Shown here: positions 9,088-17,914 of the stretch, piece after piece
How positions within the stretch are numbered: position 1 is the stretch's first letter
Layout: the number at the start of each line of letters is the position of its first letter
DNA from: Cupriavidus necator N-1
GTDB lineage: Bacteria; Pseudomonadota; Gammaproteobacteria; Burkholderiales; Burkholderiaceae
Direction: 5' to 3'
Assembly: GCF_000219215.1 (NCBI RefSeq)
Contig: NC_015726.1
Location: 1,178,001-1,242,000, forward strand
DNA length: 64,000 bases
Made by a program: the position numbers and the translations under genes
The notes under the pieces: model-generated
What the model saw: only the letters and a program-made list of their open reading frames with translations
Database searches by the model: none
What the model was told of the DNA's origin: nothing

Positions 9088-9615
9088 TTGAAAATCGCTA
9101 AGAATACTGTGGTGTCCGTGATGTACAAGCTATCGGACACACAAGGCAATCTGATCGAGGAGTCAGATGAAGCCATGGTTTATTTGCACGGCGGGTATGA
9201 TGGCACGTTCCCCAAGATCGAGGAAGCGCTCGACGGTCATGACGCGGGCTTCGAGACCCAGCTGCAGCTGGAGCCGGAAGACGCGTTCGGCGACTACGAC
9301 GCCGATATGGTGAAGGTCGAGCCGCGCAACCGCTTCCCCGAGCCGCTGGAAGTCGGCATGCAGTTCGAAGGCATGCCCGAGGACGGCGACGAAGAGGACT
9401 CCGTCATCTACACCGTGACCGACGTGGCCGAGGACAAGGTCGTGCTGGATGGCAACCATCCGCTGGCCGGCATGGCGCTGCGCTTCTGGCTGAAGGTCTC
9501 CGAAGTCCGCGAGGCCACCGCCGAAGAAATCGAGCACGGCCACGCCCATGGCGCCTCGGGCGTTGAAGTCGTGGATGAGGACGAGGACGACGACACGCCG
9601 CGCACGCTGCACTGA
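9088..9615 (+). CDS. FKBP-type peptidyl-prolyl isomerase, SlyD-like
   Basis: A 175-aa cytoplasmic folding helper. It has the SlyD-type FKBP domain with inserted flap: VVSVMYKLSDTQGNLI, then the YLHGGYDG and EDAFGDYD segments, DGNHPLAGMALRFW, and an acidic His-containing C-terminal tail (GHAHGASG). Start choice: no ATG fits upstream of the conserved N-terminus, but TTG at 9088 has GGAG at 9077-9080 with a 7-nt spacer, so a TTG start is assigned. It ends in a strong intrinsic terminator. Confidence 0.88.
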   Translation: MKIAKNTVVSVMYKLSDTQGNLIEESDEAMVYLHGGYDGTFPKIEEALDGHDAGFETQLQLEPEDAFGDYDADMVKVEPRNRFPEPLEVGMQFEGMPEDGDEEDSVIYTVTDVAEDKVVLDGNHPLAGMALRFWLKVSEVREATAEEIEHGHAHGASGVEVVDEDEDDDTPRTLH

Positions 9616-9648
9616 TCGCGCTGCACGGATCGTATTCCGCACCCCAAG

Positions 9649-9674
9649 AAAAAGCCGGCCGCAGCCGGCTTTTT
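9649..9674. terminator. intrinsic terminator after the slyD-type gene
   Basis: An 11-bp perfect stem, AAAAAGCCGGC with GCCGGCTTTTT, with a CGCA loop. Because of the A- and T-tracts it could also serve the convergent phosphoesterase gene. Confidence 0.9.
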
Positions 9675-9696
9675 CGTTTTCGGCCGGCAACCCGCC

Positions 9697-10746
9697 TCAG
9701 TGCAACACCGGTGCGTCCTTGAGCATGACCGCGAACGGTGACGCCGCGCCTGGCGTGATCACCAGCTCGGCCCATTGCGCGACCGTGTCGGTGGGCAGCG
9801 ACACGCGCGTGAAGTTCTGCATGACCTTGCCGGCCGCATCGCGCAGCGGCTTGTCGATGCCGAAGCCGTTGTCGGCCCCGTTGGCCCCGTTTCCGCCAGC
9901 ATGCACCAGCAGCACCTGGCCGCGGAAACGACCGGCCAGCTCGCGCAGCTGGCGCTTGAATTCCAGGTAGCCATCGCGGGTGCGGTGGCGCATGAAGCCG
10001 TCGAGCAGCGTCGGGCGGCCTTTCTTCTCCCAGCCGTTGGCAAAATGCGGGTCGGCGTGGACCACCACCACGATGCCGTTCAGGTCGCGTTGCCGCGCCA
10101 CCGAGAACGCGCGCGCCAGCCACTGGCGGTTGGCCTCGCGCCGGTCCTCGAACTCGCCGTTGCGCCCGCCTTCGTCGCGGTAGTGGTTGTTGTCGCCCGG
10201 CAGGTTCATGCCGACGAGCAGGATATCGCCCACCTCCATGCGCATGTTCTCGCGGAAACTGCGGAACAGCGCCTGGTCCGACTGCCGCAGCAGCGGCCGC
10301 GGATGCCGGCCGAGCGTGGCGTCTTCAGGGAAGAACAGCTCACGCAGCCGGTTCAGGCGCTCGACCGCGTCAAAGCCGCCGTTGACCGGCAGCCGGCATT
10401 CGGACCAGTCGGTCTCGCCGGGCACGTAGACCAGCGGCAGCGGCGACTGGTTCAGCAGTTGCTGGCGGCTGCCCAGCACAGCATCGCTGCACGATTCTGT
10501 ATCGCCCTTGATGCCGCCGGCATGAATGACCAGGTCCAGCTTGCGCTCGCCGAAGTAGTCGAGCAGTGCTGCCGCGTTGGCCTCCGCGGCCGGCCACTGG
10601 GGCAGGTCGGCGATCAGCGCGATGCGCGTCAGCTGTGGCCTGGCCGGTGCCTTGGCGCTGCGGCCCGCGGGCGCGGCCGATGCCATGCCGGCCGTGCAAA
10701 GCAGCGGCAGCAGCATGGCAAGCAGGGCACGGCGCGCAGCGTTCAT
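9697..10746 (-). CDS. secreted calcineurin-like phosphoesterase-related protein
   Basis: A 349-aa protein with an N-terminal signal peptide (hydrophobic segment ending ASAAPA around residue 25). It has the outline of a metallophosphoesterase, but the metal-binding motifs are altered: the first DxH is IADLPQW, GDxxD appears as [12 protein letters not shown][DE] as PGETDW, and VVHADPHF and VHAGG sit where later His ligands would be. It may be catalytically weak or use a different ligand set. Its start codon overlaps the mutS stop by 4 bp (ATGA), so it is translationally coupled to mutS. Confidence 0.6.
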   Translation of the reverse strand: MNAARRALLAMLLPLLCTAGMASAAPAGRSAKAPARPQLTRIALIADLPQWPAAEANAAALLDYFGERKLDLVIHAGGIKGDTESCSDAVLGSRQQLLNQSPLPLVYVPGETDWSECRLPVNGGFDAVERLNRLRELFFPEDATLGRHPRPLLRQSDQALFRSFRENMRMEVGDILLVGMNLPGDNNHYRDEGGRNGEFEDRREANRQWLARAFSVARQRDLNGIVVVVHADPHFANGWEKKGRPTLLDGFMRHRTRDGYLEFKRQLRELAGRFRGQVLLVHAGGNGANGADNGFGIDKPLRDAAGKVMQNFTRVSLPTDTVAQWAELVITPGAASPFAVMLKDAPVLH

Positions 10747-13499
10747 GCGGCGTCGAGCGCCTCGCCTGCCAGTGCCTTGAGCCGGTACAGCGCCTCCAGC
10801 GCGGCGCGCGGCGTCAGGGTGTCGGGGTCCAGGCCGGCCAGCGCATCGATCAGCGCGGCCTGTTCGGGTGCGAGCGCGGGCGCCAGCGACGCGGACACGG
10901 TCGCCGGGGCGGCGCCGAAGTCGTCCTCGTCGTCCTCTGGCGTTGGCGGCGCCGCGAACAGGTCCAGCTGCGGTGTGGGCGTGGCGTCGGCCGATTGCTG
11001 CTCCAGCCAGGCCAGGTGCTTGCGCGCGGCGCGGATCACCGGCTGCGGCACGCCGGCCAGCTGCGCTACCTGCAGGCCGTAGCTCTGGCTGGCAGGGCCG
11101 TCCTGCACCGCGTGCAGGAAGACAATGCCGTCGCCATGCTCGACTGCCGACAGGTGCACGTTGGCTGCCTGCGGGAACTCTTGCGGCAGCTGTGTCAGCT
11201 CGAAGTAATGCGTGGCGAAGAGGGTATGGCTGCGGTTGTGCGACAGCAGGTGGCGCGCGATGGCCCAGGCCAGCGCCAGCCCGTCGAAGGTCGACGTGCC
11301 GCGTCCGATCTCGTCCATCAGCACCAGCGAAGCCGGGGTCGCGTGGTGCAGGATGCCGGCGGCCTCGGTCATCTCCACCATGAAGGTTGAGCGGCCGCCC
11401 GCGAGGTCATCGGCGGCGCCGATGCGGGTAAAGATGCGGTCGATCGGCCCGATCACGGCGCGCCGCGCCGGCACGTAGGCGCCGACACAGGCCAGCAGCA
11501 CGATCAGTGCGGTCTGGCGCATGAAGGTCGACTTGCCGCCCATGTTCGGGCCGGTGATCAGCAAGAGCTTGCGCGCTTCATTGAGCTGGCAGTCGTTGGC
11601 GATGAACGCCACCGACTCCGCCGCGAGCTGGCCTTCGACCACCGGATGGCGGCCCTGCACGATGTCGACCACGTTCTCGGCGACGCGCTCCGGCGCGGAC
11701 CAGTCCAGCGTCTGCGCGCGCTCGGCCAGTGCCGTCAGCACGTCCAGGCGCGCCAGCGCGCCCGCCACCCGCTGGAGCTCGCCGATATGCGGCAGCAGCG
11801 CCTGCAGCAGGCCGTCGTAGAGCTGCTTCTCGCGCGCGAGCGCGCGGTCCTGCGCCGACAGCGCCTTGTCTTCGAAGGCCTTCAGCTCAGGCGTGATATA
11901 GCGCTCGGCATTCTTCAGCGTCTGGCGGCGGCGGTAGTCGTCGGGCACCTTGTCGGCCTGGCCGTTGGTGACCTCGATATAGAAGCCATGCACGCGGTTG
12001 AACTCGACGCGCAGGTTGGCAATGCCGGTGCGGGCGCGTTCGCGCGTTTCCAGGTCGATCAGGAACTGGCCGCAGTTCTCGGAGATGTCGCGCAGTTCAT
12101 CCAGGCCGGCATCGTAGCCGCGCGCAATCACGCCGCCGTCGCGCACCACCGTGGCCGGCTCTTCGGCCACGGCGCGCACCAGCAGGTCCAGGCAGTCCTG
12201 CGGCACGGCCAGGTCGTGCAGGGTCTGCGCCAGCAGGGTGCTGCCCTGGTCGTCGCGGATGCAGGCCTGCACCTCAGGCAGCGCGCGCAAGGTGTCGCGC
12301 AGCGAGGACAGGTCGCGCGGCCGCGCATTGAGCAGCGCCAGCCGCGAGGTGATGCGCTCGACGTCCGCCAGCCGGCGCAGCGCCGTGCGCAAGGCATCGG
12401 TGCCCTGGTCGATCAGCACGCCGATGGCCTGCTGGCGTGCCTGCGGCAGCGCCGGGTCGCGCAGCGGGTGGTGCAGCCAGTGGCGCAGCGCGCGGCTGCC
12501 CATGGCCGTGCAGCAGGTGTCCAGCAGCGAGAACAGCGTCGGCGACTCGCCGCCGCGCAGGGTCTCGGTCAGTTCCAGGTTGCGCCGCGTGGCGGAATCC
12601 AGGCCGACGTACTCTGATTCGCGCTCCACCTTCACGCCCTGCACATGGCGCAGCGACTGGCCCTGCGTGGTGGCGGCGTAGTTCAGCAGCGCGCCGGCCG
12701 CGCCCAGCGCGGCACCCAGCCCGGCACAGCCGAACGGGTCCAGGCTGGCCACGCCCAGCTGCTCGCGCAGCCGGCGCGTGCCGGCGTCCTGGTCGAAATG
12801 CCATTCGGGCAGGCGGGTACGCGCGCACGCCAGCGCGGGCAGCTCGATGCCGTCGGCATACAGCAGCTCGGCCGGGCGGATGCGCTCCAGTTCGCGGCCC
12901 AGTTGCGCCGCTTCGCATTCCATCAGGCGCAGCTCGCCGCTGGCCAGGTTCAGCCACGCCAGCCCGGTCTTGCTGACGCCGCGGCGCGTGGTCTGCTGGT
13001 GCACTGCCATCAGGAAGGTATCGGCCTTGTCCGGCAGCAGCGCGGCATCGGTCAGCGTGCCGGGGGTGACGATGCGCACCACCTTGCGCTCCACCGGCCC
13101 CTTGCTGGTGGCCGGGTCGCCGATCTGCTCGCAGATGGCCACGGATTCGCCCAGCTTCACCAGGCGCGCCAGGTACTGGTCCGCCGAATGGAAGGGGATG
13201 CCGGCCATGCGGATCGGCACTCCGTTGGATGCGCCGCGCGCGGTCAGCGTGATGTCGAGCAGGCGCGCGGCCTTTTCGGCATCGTCGTGGAAGAGTTCGT
13301 AGAAGTCACCCATGCGGTAGAACAGCAGGGTGTCGGGGTGGTCTGCCTTGATGCGGAGATACTGTTGCATCATGGGGGTGTGACGTTCTGCGGGCGATTC
13401 CGTAGTGGCCTGATCTACCTTGGTTTTTCCGCGCGATCCCTTTGCTGGCGCGGCTTCCACGCCAATCTGGGGGCTTTCGTTCATCTCGTCAACACTCAT
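10743..13499 (-). CDS. mutS: DNA mismatch repair protein MutS
   Basis: Recognises base mismatches and small loops and recruits MutL. The 918-aa protein is complete: the FxE mismatch-binding motif in RMGDFYELF near the N-terminus, connector, lever/clamp domains, and the ABC-type ATPase with Walker [12 protein letters not shown] and Walker [17 protein letters not shown]. The ATG at 13499 is assigned; a GTG at 13505 is in frame. The first about 45 residues are a variable extension before [14 protein letters not shown]. The phage attachment repeat begins 28 bp upstream of the ATG, so the native upstream region now lies 40 kb away, beyond attR. Confidence 0.95.
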   Translation of the reverse strand: MSVDEMNESPQIGVEAAPAKGSRGKTKVDQATTESPAERHTPMMQQYLRIKADHPDTLLFYRMGDFYELFHDDAEKAARLLDITLTARGASNGVPIRMAGIPFHSADQYLARLVKLGESVAICEQIGDPATSKGPVERKVVRIVTPGTLTDAALLPDKADTFLMAVHQQTTRRGVSKTGLAWLNLASGELRLMECEAAQLGRELERIRPAELLYADGIELPALACARTRLPEWHFDQDAGTRRLREQLGVASLDPFGCAGLGAALGAAGALLNYAATTQGQSLRHVQGVKVERESEYVGLDSATRRNLELTETLRGGESPTLFSLLDTCCTAMGSRALRHWLHHPLRDPALPQARQQAIGVLIDQGTDALRTALRRLADVERITSRLALLNARPRDLSSLRDTLRALPEVQACIRDDQGSTLLAQTLHDLAVPQDCLDLLVRAVAEEPATVVRDGGVIARGYDAGLDELRDISENCGQFLIDLETRERARTGIANLRVEFNRVHGFYIEVTNGQADKVPDDYRRRQTLKNAERYITPELKAFEDKALSAQDRALAREKQLYDGLLQALLPHIGELQRVAGALARLDVLTALAERAQTLDWSAPERVAENVVDIVQGRHPVVEGQLAAESVAFIANDCQLNEARKLLLITGPNMGGKSTFMRQTALIVLLACVGAYVPARRAVIGPIDRIFTRIGAADDLAGGRSTFMVEMTEAAGILHHATPASLVLMDEIGRGTSTFDGLALAWAIARHLLSHNRSHTLFATHYFELTQLPQEFPQAANVHLSAVEHGDGIVFLHAVQDGPASQSYGLQVAQLAGVPQPVIRAARKHLAWLEQQSADATPTPQLDLFAAPPTPEDDEDDFGAAPATVSASLAPALAPEQAALIDALAGLDPDTLTPRAALEALYRLKALAGEALDAA

Positions 13500-13526
13500 C
13501 GTCACTCGCCTACACTCCTGTCGTCA

Positions 13527-13537
13527 GCGTAGGTTTC
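13527..13537. other. attL (11-bp prophage direct repeat)
   Basis: GCGTAGGTTTC occurs here and again at 53534-53544 in the same orientation, exactly bracketing the integrase-to-membrane-protein phage block. It lies between mutS and the integrase. The match is short, so the crossover core could be part of this repeat. Confidence 0.65.
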
Positions 13538-13586
13538 TAGCGTATCATCCCGAAAAAACCACGCCGGGGTGCGCCGATGCCATTCC

Positions 13587-13600
13587 GGCAAAACCTACGC
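13587..13600. repeat. 14-bp inverted copy of the sequence at the right junction
   Basis: GGCAAAACCTACGC here is the exact reverse complement of GCGTAGGTTTTGCC at 53546-53559, beside attR. A shorter related string, cctacgcc, occurs just before the integrase start. These could be integrase arm or core-type binding sites. Confidence 0.6.
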
Positions 13601-13617
13601 TACTGAAATCCTACGCC

Positions 13618-14898
13618 ATGCAATTCGACGCGCGCGCTGCCAAGCTGCTTAAACCGGGCGAGCACATGACGATCACAGATCATCCGGGCCTGCGCCTTGA
13701 ATGCGCCGCCAGCCGGCGCACGTGGATCTACCGCTACAAGTCGCCGGTCGACGGCCGCATGAAGCAGACGAAGATCGGGGCCTGGCCAGCGATGTCGCCG
13801 GCGGCTGCCATTGTCGAATGGGAGAAGCTCAGGGCTGCCCGGGACAGTGGCCGCGATGTTGCAGCGGAGAAGCGTGCAGCGAGAGCCAGCGCACGGTCGG
13901 TATCGGATGGGAGTTTACCGCAGGAGGGGCCGTACGATGTCCGTCGGCTCTGCCGGAACTATCTGGAAGGGCACGTTGAGCGCAATCGAGCACTGAAAGG
14001 GGCGAAAGAGATCCGCAGGATGTTTGACACCATGCTCGACCCAATTGCCGACATGCTTCCTCAGCAGGTTACCCGGTCGGTTGCGTTTGAGCTGCTCAAC
14101 TCTTACATGCACATTCCTGTCCAGGCTGGGAGGCTGCGTTCCGAGCTCGGGGCGGCGTGGGACTATGGTCTGGACGCCGGAAAGCTCCCGGATGACACGC
14201 CGAACTGGTGGCGCCAGATTATGCGCGGCAGATTCCAGAGTCGGGGGAAAAAGATCGAAGGAAAGTCGGTTGGGGAGGTGAAGCGCGTGCTGACGGAGAG
14301 CGAGGTCGGCGAGCTGATCCGCTGGCTGCCGAATTTCAGCCGTATCGTGGCAGACGCGCTGGCGCTGTATCTGTGGACCGGCACGCGCGGGTCGGAGATT
14401 GTCTCGATGGAGGCGGCCGAGATCAGCGAGGAGGAGGACGGCCTCTGGTGGACTATTCCCAAGGCGAAAACCAAGAATGCCAAGCGGCAGGGGGCTACGG
14501 ACCTGCGCGTGCCGCTGTTCGGCCAGGCCGAGCAGATCGTGCGCCGGCGCCTGGCCATTGCTGGCAAGGGGTATCTGTTCCCGTCCAGGGTCGGCGGCCC
14601 GACCGAGCAGAAGACGATCCAGACGGCAGTCTTCTATCACCAGCCGTACTCGAAGACCCGGCCGGAGGATCAGCGGCCCCGTCTCACGGTCGCCCGGTGG
14701 GCGCCGCATGACCTTCGCCGCACGGTTCGCACGCTGCTCGCGTCAATGGGCTGCCCGACCGAGGTTGCGGAGTCCGTTCTCGGTCACATGTTGCCTGGCG
14801 TGCAGGGTGTCTACAACCGGCACACGTATGACCGCGAGCGGCATGAGTGGCTGGGGAAACTGTCGGAGAAGCTGGAGAGCCTCGCGGCCCTCCGGTAG
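13618..14898 (+). CDS. int: phage tyrosine integrase (P4-type, DUF4102 N-terminus)
   Basis: Site-specific recombinase of 426 aa that would integrate and excise the prophage. The N-terminal DUF4102 arm-binding domain (FDARAAKLLKPGEH to about residue 85) is followed by a core-binding domain and the catalytic domain with Arg257 (TGTRGSE), Lys around 284, HDLR (His364, Arg367), His390 (LGH) and nucleophile Tyr399 (GVYNRH). The start is ATG 13618, directly after the att region. It is transcribed away from attL and converges with the leftward early operon, whose last stop is only 7 bp downstream of the int stop. Confidence 0.93.
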   Translation: MQFDARAAKLLKPGEHMTITDHPGLRLECAASRRTWIYRYKSPVDGRMKQTKIGAWPAMSPAAAIVEWEKLRAARDSGRDVAAEKRAARASARSVSDGSLPQEGPYDVRRLCRNYLEGHVERNRALKGAKEIRRMFDTMLDPIADMLPQQVTRSVAFELLNSYMHIPVQAGRLRSELGAAWDYGLDAGKLPDDTPNWWRQIMRGRFQSRGKKIEGKSVGEVKRVLTESEVGELIRWLPNFSRIVADALALYLWTGTRGSEIVSMEAAEISEEEDGLWWTIPKAKTKNAKRQGATDLRVPLFGQAEQIVRRRLAIAGKGYLFPSRVGGPTEQKTIQTAVFYHQPYSKTRPEDQRPRLTVARWAPHDLRRTVRTLLASMGCPTEVAESVLGHMLPGVQGVYNRHTYDRERHEWLGKLSEKLESLAALR

Positions 14899-14905
14899 GG
14901 GGGGC

Positions 14906-15160
14906 TTATTTGGAGCGACGCCAGGCGTTGAAGGGAAACCCAAGCTCGGCGTGGAAGCGCTGGGCAGCCGTGGGATCGCTGTCAAGCTCGCTGCGCGATT
15001 TGATGCCGCAGGCGTGGCGAAGCACTGCGGCGGCGCGGTCGGTATCCTCCAGGTCGGAGAAGTCTCGCCAATCCACCGGGAAGCGCTCGGCGAGGAAGCG
15101 GCGGAATTCCGGGTTGCCGCAAAGGATGCCCGCAGTGCGGGCGAGGGCAGGGCGGGTCAT
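14906..15160 (-). CDS. phage hypothetical protein
   Basis: An 84-aa protein, last gene of the leftward early operon. It contains NPEFRRFLAERFPVDWRDFSD and RHACGIKSRSELD. Its form is reminiscent of small DNA-replication- or recombination-linked phage proteins, but I cannot assign a function. It starts 2 bp after the stop of the preceding gene and ends 7 bp from the int stop, with no hairpin between. Confidence 0.75.
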   Translation of the reverse strand: MTRPALARTAGILCGNPEFRRFLAERFPVDWRDFSDLEDTDRAAAVLRHACGIKSRSELDSDPTAAQRFHAELGFPFNAWRRSK

Positions 15161-15162
15161 GG

Positions 15163-16017
15163 TCAGGCGGCCTCCTGCGAGGAATGGATGGGGGCTCCGA
15201 GCGACAGCACGATCGTGTCGGTGGGCAAGTCGTAATCCCGCTGGATATGCGTCACGCGCTTGATTACCTCGCGGCCCGTGTACTTCAGCGGCATGCCCTT
15301 CGACATAGCCTTTGCGCTGTACAGCGTCTCGCGCAGGCGCAGTAGGTCGCCCACTTCGTAGCCTCGGTCATCGCGGCGGACCTCGCATGCTTTGCGGCCA
15401 GAGAGTAGGTCTGCGAACGGCTCCTCATCGCATTTCAATTCGTGTATCACGGGCTCCGAGCAGTCACTACATATGTCGCTGTGGCATTCCGCCTTGGCTT
15501 CCTGCTGGGCCTCTAGCTCTGCGATGCGGTCCAGTAGGCGAATAACAGTGCGAGGATGGACGGCCGCCACGTACTCAGCGAGTCCATTGAAATAACCCTT
15601 TTCGCTTGCGAAATGGCACACCCACTGTCTTCCCATTCCGCGGAAGTTGTCCGCATACAAGTAGCGATGCCCGAAAGCGGGTTTCCCGATGTACCAGCCA
15701 GAGAGCTGCAGATGTTCCGGCACAGCGGACGCCAGCGCTCGCAGCTCTTCATTGGTCGGCATGGGGCATGCTAGCGGAGTACTATCCGCGCCCTTCTTCC
15801 ATTTCTCCACCGGGAAGAGGCCGGTTTGCTTCCAGCGTGTCCTTTGCTCATCGGTCATCGGTGCCCATTGCTCTTCGGGGGCGGCGGCTTGCAGTCTGGC
15901 GACCTGATAGGCCAGGGTGCGGGCGTACGATACGAGCGCGTGTGCGTCCTTCCAGGTCAGCTTTCCGTGAGTTATCGCGTTGCGCTCGAGGGCGTCGAGG
16001 TTCAAAGGTTGTGACAT
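15163..16017 (-). CDS. phage protein with C-terminal DUF3850 (ASCH/PUA-like) domain
   Basis: A 284-aa protein in two parts. The N-terminal half is a phage-type module beginning LNLDALERNAITHGKLTWKD, with a glutamine/alanine segment. The C-terminal about 95 residues (IHELKCDEEPFADLLSGRK, CEVRRDDRGYEVGDLLRLRE, then VTHIQRDY) match the DUF3850 pattern, an ASCH-like small domain thought to bind RNA or modified nucleotides. Fusion of this domain to longer phage early proteins is known. It lies in the early leftward operon, so it is probably expressed soon after derepression; its exact target is unknown. Confidence 0.7.
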   Translation of the reverse strand: MSQPLNLDALERNAITHGKLTWKDAHALVSYARTLAYQVARLQAAAPEEQWAPMTDEQRTRWKQTGLFPVEKWKKGADSTPLACPMPTNEELRALASAVPEHLQLSGWYIGKPAFGHRYLYADNFRGMGRQWVCHFASEKGYFNGLAEYVAAVHPRTVIRLLDRIAELEAQQEAKAECHSDICSDCSEPVIHELKCDEEPFADLLSGRKACEVRRDDRGYEVGDLLRLRETLYSAKAMSKGMPLKYTGREVIKRVTHIQRDYDLPTDTIVLSLGAPIHSSQEAA

Positions 16018-16021
16018 GGTG

Positions 16022-16300
16022 CTAGCCCTCCTTGCTGGCGCTCATGGCGGCGCGACGATTTCGCAGGATCTCGACCAGGCCGGCCCGGTCGATTTCGACG
16101 GCGCCATGCGCGATTGCTAGCGCGCGCTTGCTATTGGCGATGTCGAAGTGTTCATGGTGTGTGCCGGCCTTCTGCATCCACTTCCGCTGCACGCCGATCT
16201 TGTCGGCCATGGCCAGCAGTTCCTCAGTCGTATCGGCCAGCATGTGGCACATCACCATGCGGCCATAGCTGGCTTCCATGTCGTCAACGTAGACCGTCAT
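16022..16300 (-). CDS. DUF4031 domain protein
   Basis: A 92-aa protein with the full DUF4031 signature: start MTVYVDDMEASYGRMVMCHM, then LADTTEELLAMADKIGV, an HHEHFDIANSKRALAIAHG segment and a C-terminal helix. The family is common in phages and actinobacteria, and its function is unestablished. It overlaps the upstream gene by 4 bp and so is likely translationally coupled. Confidence 0.8.
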   Translation of the reverse strand: MTVYVDDMEASYGRMVMCHMLADTTEELLAMADKIGVQRKWMQKAGTHHEHFDIANSKRALAIAHGAVEIDRAGLVEILRNRRAAMSASKEG

Positions 16301-16578
16301 GGGTGACCCTCCGGAACTCCACCACCCACACCCATGGATTGCGCGGCGGGATCACGGTCCAGGTAGTGGCGATACGCGCCCTCGATAAAAGCCTGCTCGA
16401 TGAACGCGGCAATGGCCTTTGCTCGTTCTGCTTCGGGCTGGTAATTGGCCAGGCGCTGCGCGACCTCGCTGAGGCGGATTTCGGCACCCCACATGGCTGC
16501 CATCGTCTGCAGCGCGGACAGGGCTTTGCCGAGTGCGCGGCGCTGGTTCGGAGTCAGGTTCTCAAGCTCTTCAGCCAT
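16297..16578 (-). CDS. phage hypothetical protein
   Basis: A 93-aa, mainly helical protein starting MAEELENLTPNQRRALGKAL, with a Gly/Pro-rich end. No recognised domain. It overlaps both neighbours by 4-8 bp in the early leftward operon, which supports it as a real gene. Confidence 0.65.
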   Translation of the reverse strand: MAEELENLTPNQRRALGKALSALQTMAAMWGAEIRLSEVAQRLANYQPEAERAKAIAAFIEQAFIEGAYRHYLDRDPAAQSMGVGGGVPEGHP

Positions 16579-16819
16579 TGCCGTGCTCCACGTTGGTGGT
16601 GATCGCCTTGATTCCCTCCACGGAAATCACGCGCATCCGGTGCTGCTGGTCGGCCTTGTGGACGATGTTGCGAACAGAGTTGATCGCTTCTTCTGCCGCC
16701 TGCCCGTAGACCTGTGAGAGGGCGCATTCAGGGCCCCAGCTGCCGACGTGGACCTCGACAGTCAGTGAAACAGTGGCTACTGTGGTGGTGCGGATGCGTT
16801 GCTTGTGTCGTTCAGCCAT
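16571..16819 (-). CDS. phage hypothetical protein
   Basis: An 82-aa protein beginning MAERHKQRIRTTTVATVSLT. It has alternating basic and hydrophobic residues in a possible beta-sheet N-terminus and a helical middle (AAEEAINSVRNIVHKA). ATG at 16819 was chosen because it overlaps the upstream gene by 8 bp; the longer in-frame extension to 17044 runs across another gene. Function unknown. Confidence 0.65.
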   Translation of the reverse strand: MAERHKQRIRTTTVATVSLTVEVHVGSWGPECALSQVYGQAAEEAINSVRNIVHKADQQHRMRVISVEGIKAITTNVEHGNG

Positions 16820-17447
16820 TGTTCGTCTCCGCCTTGATGGCACGCTGCGCGGCGTCCAGCAGTCGCTCGCGCAGCGTCTGGTGCGGTTCGTAGGACACGC
16901 CCAACGCTTGGCGAAGCATCTCCAGCTCAGTGCGCGCGTCGTCCAGCATGTCGCGGTTGGCGGAGGCCTCGTTGTGCAGATCGGTGATGGCGTCTTCGAG
17001 GCGCTGCGCGAGTGCGTTCCCGCGGCCCGTAATGGCGGCGGCATACTCTGCCCACTCCCCGCTGTCGAGCATGGTCAGCATTGCTCTGACGGCTGCCACC
17101 AGGTCGCCTTGGCCGACTGCCGTGGAGGTGGCCAGTAGCTCGTCAATCGCGGCGAGAATCGGCTCGGCGCCACCGTCATTGGGATCAAGGCCCAGCTTCT
17201 CGTTAATGAGCCCGAGGTCAGAGCAGGCGGCCTGGAACATGCGTCGATACTGCGCCTTCGAGGTGTGGTCGTCGTCGGCATCGTTATGCTTCACGCCATG
17301 GGCGGCACGCACAGCGTCAGCAAAGCGCCCGAGCGCGGCATCCCATGCGTTTGTGCCAGGCCCGGCCATCATCAGTCCGCTCTCGCGCGCCAGCTTCCAG
17401 TCTTCGTCCCGGCAATGTGCCGGTGTAGTTGATTCGGTCATTGTCAT
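16812..17447 (-). CDS. phage hypothetical protein
   Basis: A 211-aa mostly helical acidic protein, MTMTESTTPAHCRDEDWKLARES at the N-terminus and a long predicted coiled region (DAITDLHNEASANRDMLDD) in the C-terminal half. The ATG at 17447 overlaps the TGA of the upstream gene (ATGA). No family recognised. Confidence 0.65.
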   Translation of the reverse strand: MTMTESTTPAHCRDEDWKLARESGLMMAGPGTNAWDAALGRFADAVRAAHGVKHNDADDDHTSKAQYRRMFQAACSDLGLINEKLGLDPNDGGAEPILAAIDELLATSTAVGQGDLVAAVRAMLTMLDSGEWAEYAAAITGRGNALAQRLEDAITDLHNEASANRDMLDDARTELEMLRQALGVSYEPHQTLRERLLDAAQRAIKAETNNG

Positions 17448-17914
17448 TCCTCGAAAAGCGCCACTTGGCGCGGGTCGGATTCGGTAGGGGAGGGCTCGGC
17501 CTTGCTTGTGCGTTGCGATGGGGTGTCCGGCATCAGCTGCGGTGCGCGCAGGACGTGGCCGCCGGCGTAGACGTGCGCAAACAGCCGGCGGATCGCGTCG
17601 ACGGGGTGGGCGCACGCGCGTGCTTCGCCTGGGATGAAGAGACCGGCGTTGTGCGGAATCAAATCGCTGTAGGCGCAGCCCAGCTCGCGCGCGAGATCCG
17701 TCATGGCGGCCTCGATGGCGCTGGCCACGTCAGCGTTGCCGCATGCTGCGGCGGCGATCGCAGTCGGCTGCTCGCCTGGCAGGACCTCGCGCACCAGCAC
17801 ACGCTCGATCTCGGCCGGACTGCGGTTCCAGGCGCTGCGGTCCATGCACATCACGCCGCGGATCGGGCTGGTGATCGCGGCATACCATTCGCGCGGTTGT
17901 GCTTGGGCGCTCAT
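17444..17914 (-). CDS. phage hypothetical protein
   Basis: A 156-aa protein starting MSAQAQPREWYAAITSPIRG, with HNAGLFIPGEARACAHPVDA in the middle and a low-complexity tail ending DPRQVALFEE. The last residues resemble a short clamp-binding-like peptide (QxxLF), which is speculative. It overlaps neighbours by 4 bp on both sides. Confidence 0.6.
   Translation of the reverse strand: MSAQAQPREWYAAITSPIRGVMCMDRSAWNRSPAEIERVLVREVLPGEQPTAIAAAACGNADVASAIEAAMTDLARELGCAYSDLIPHNAGLFIPGEARACAHPVDAIRRLFAHVYAGGHVLRAPQLMPDTPSQRTSKAEPSPTESDPRQVALFEE

Noticed and set aside
13400..13620. tRNA gene as integration target
   Set aside because: No cloverleaf or CCA-end sequence was seen near either att site; the target is the 5' leader of mutS.
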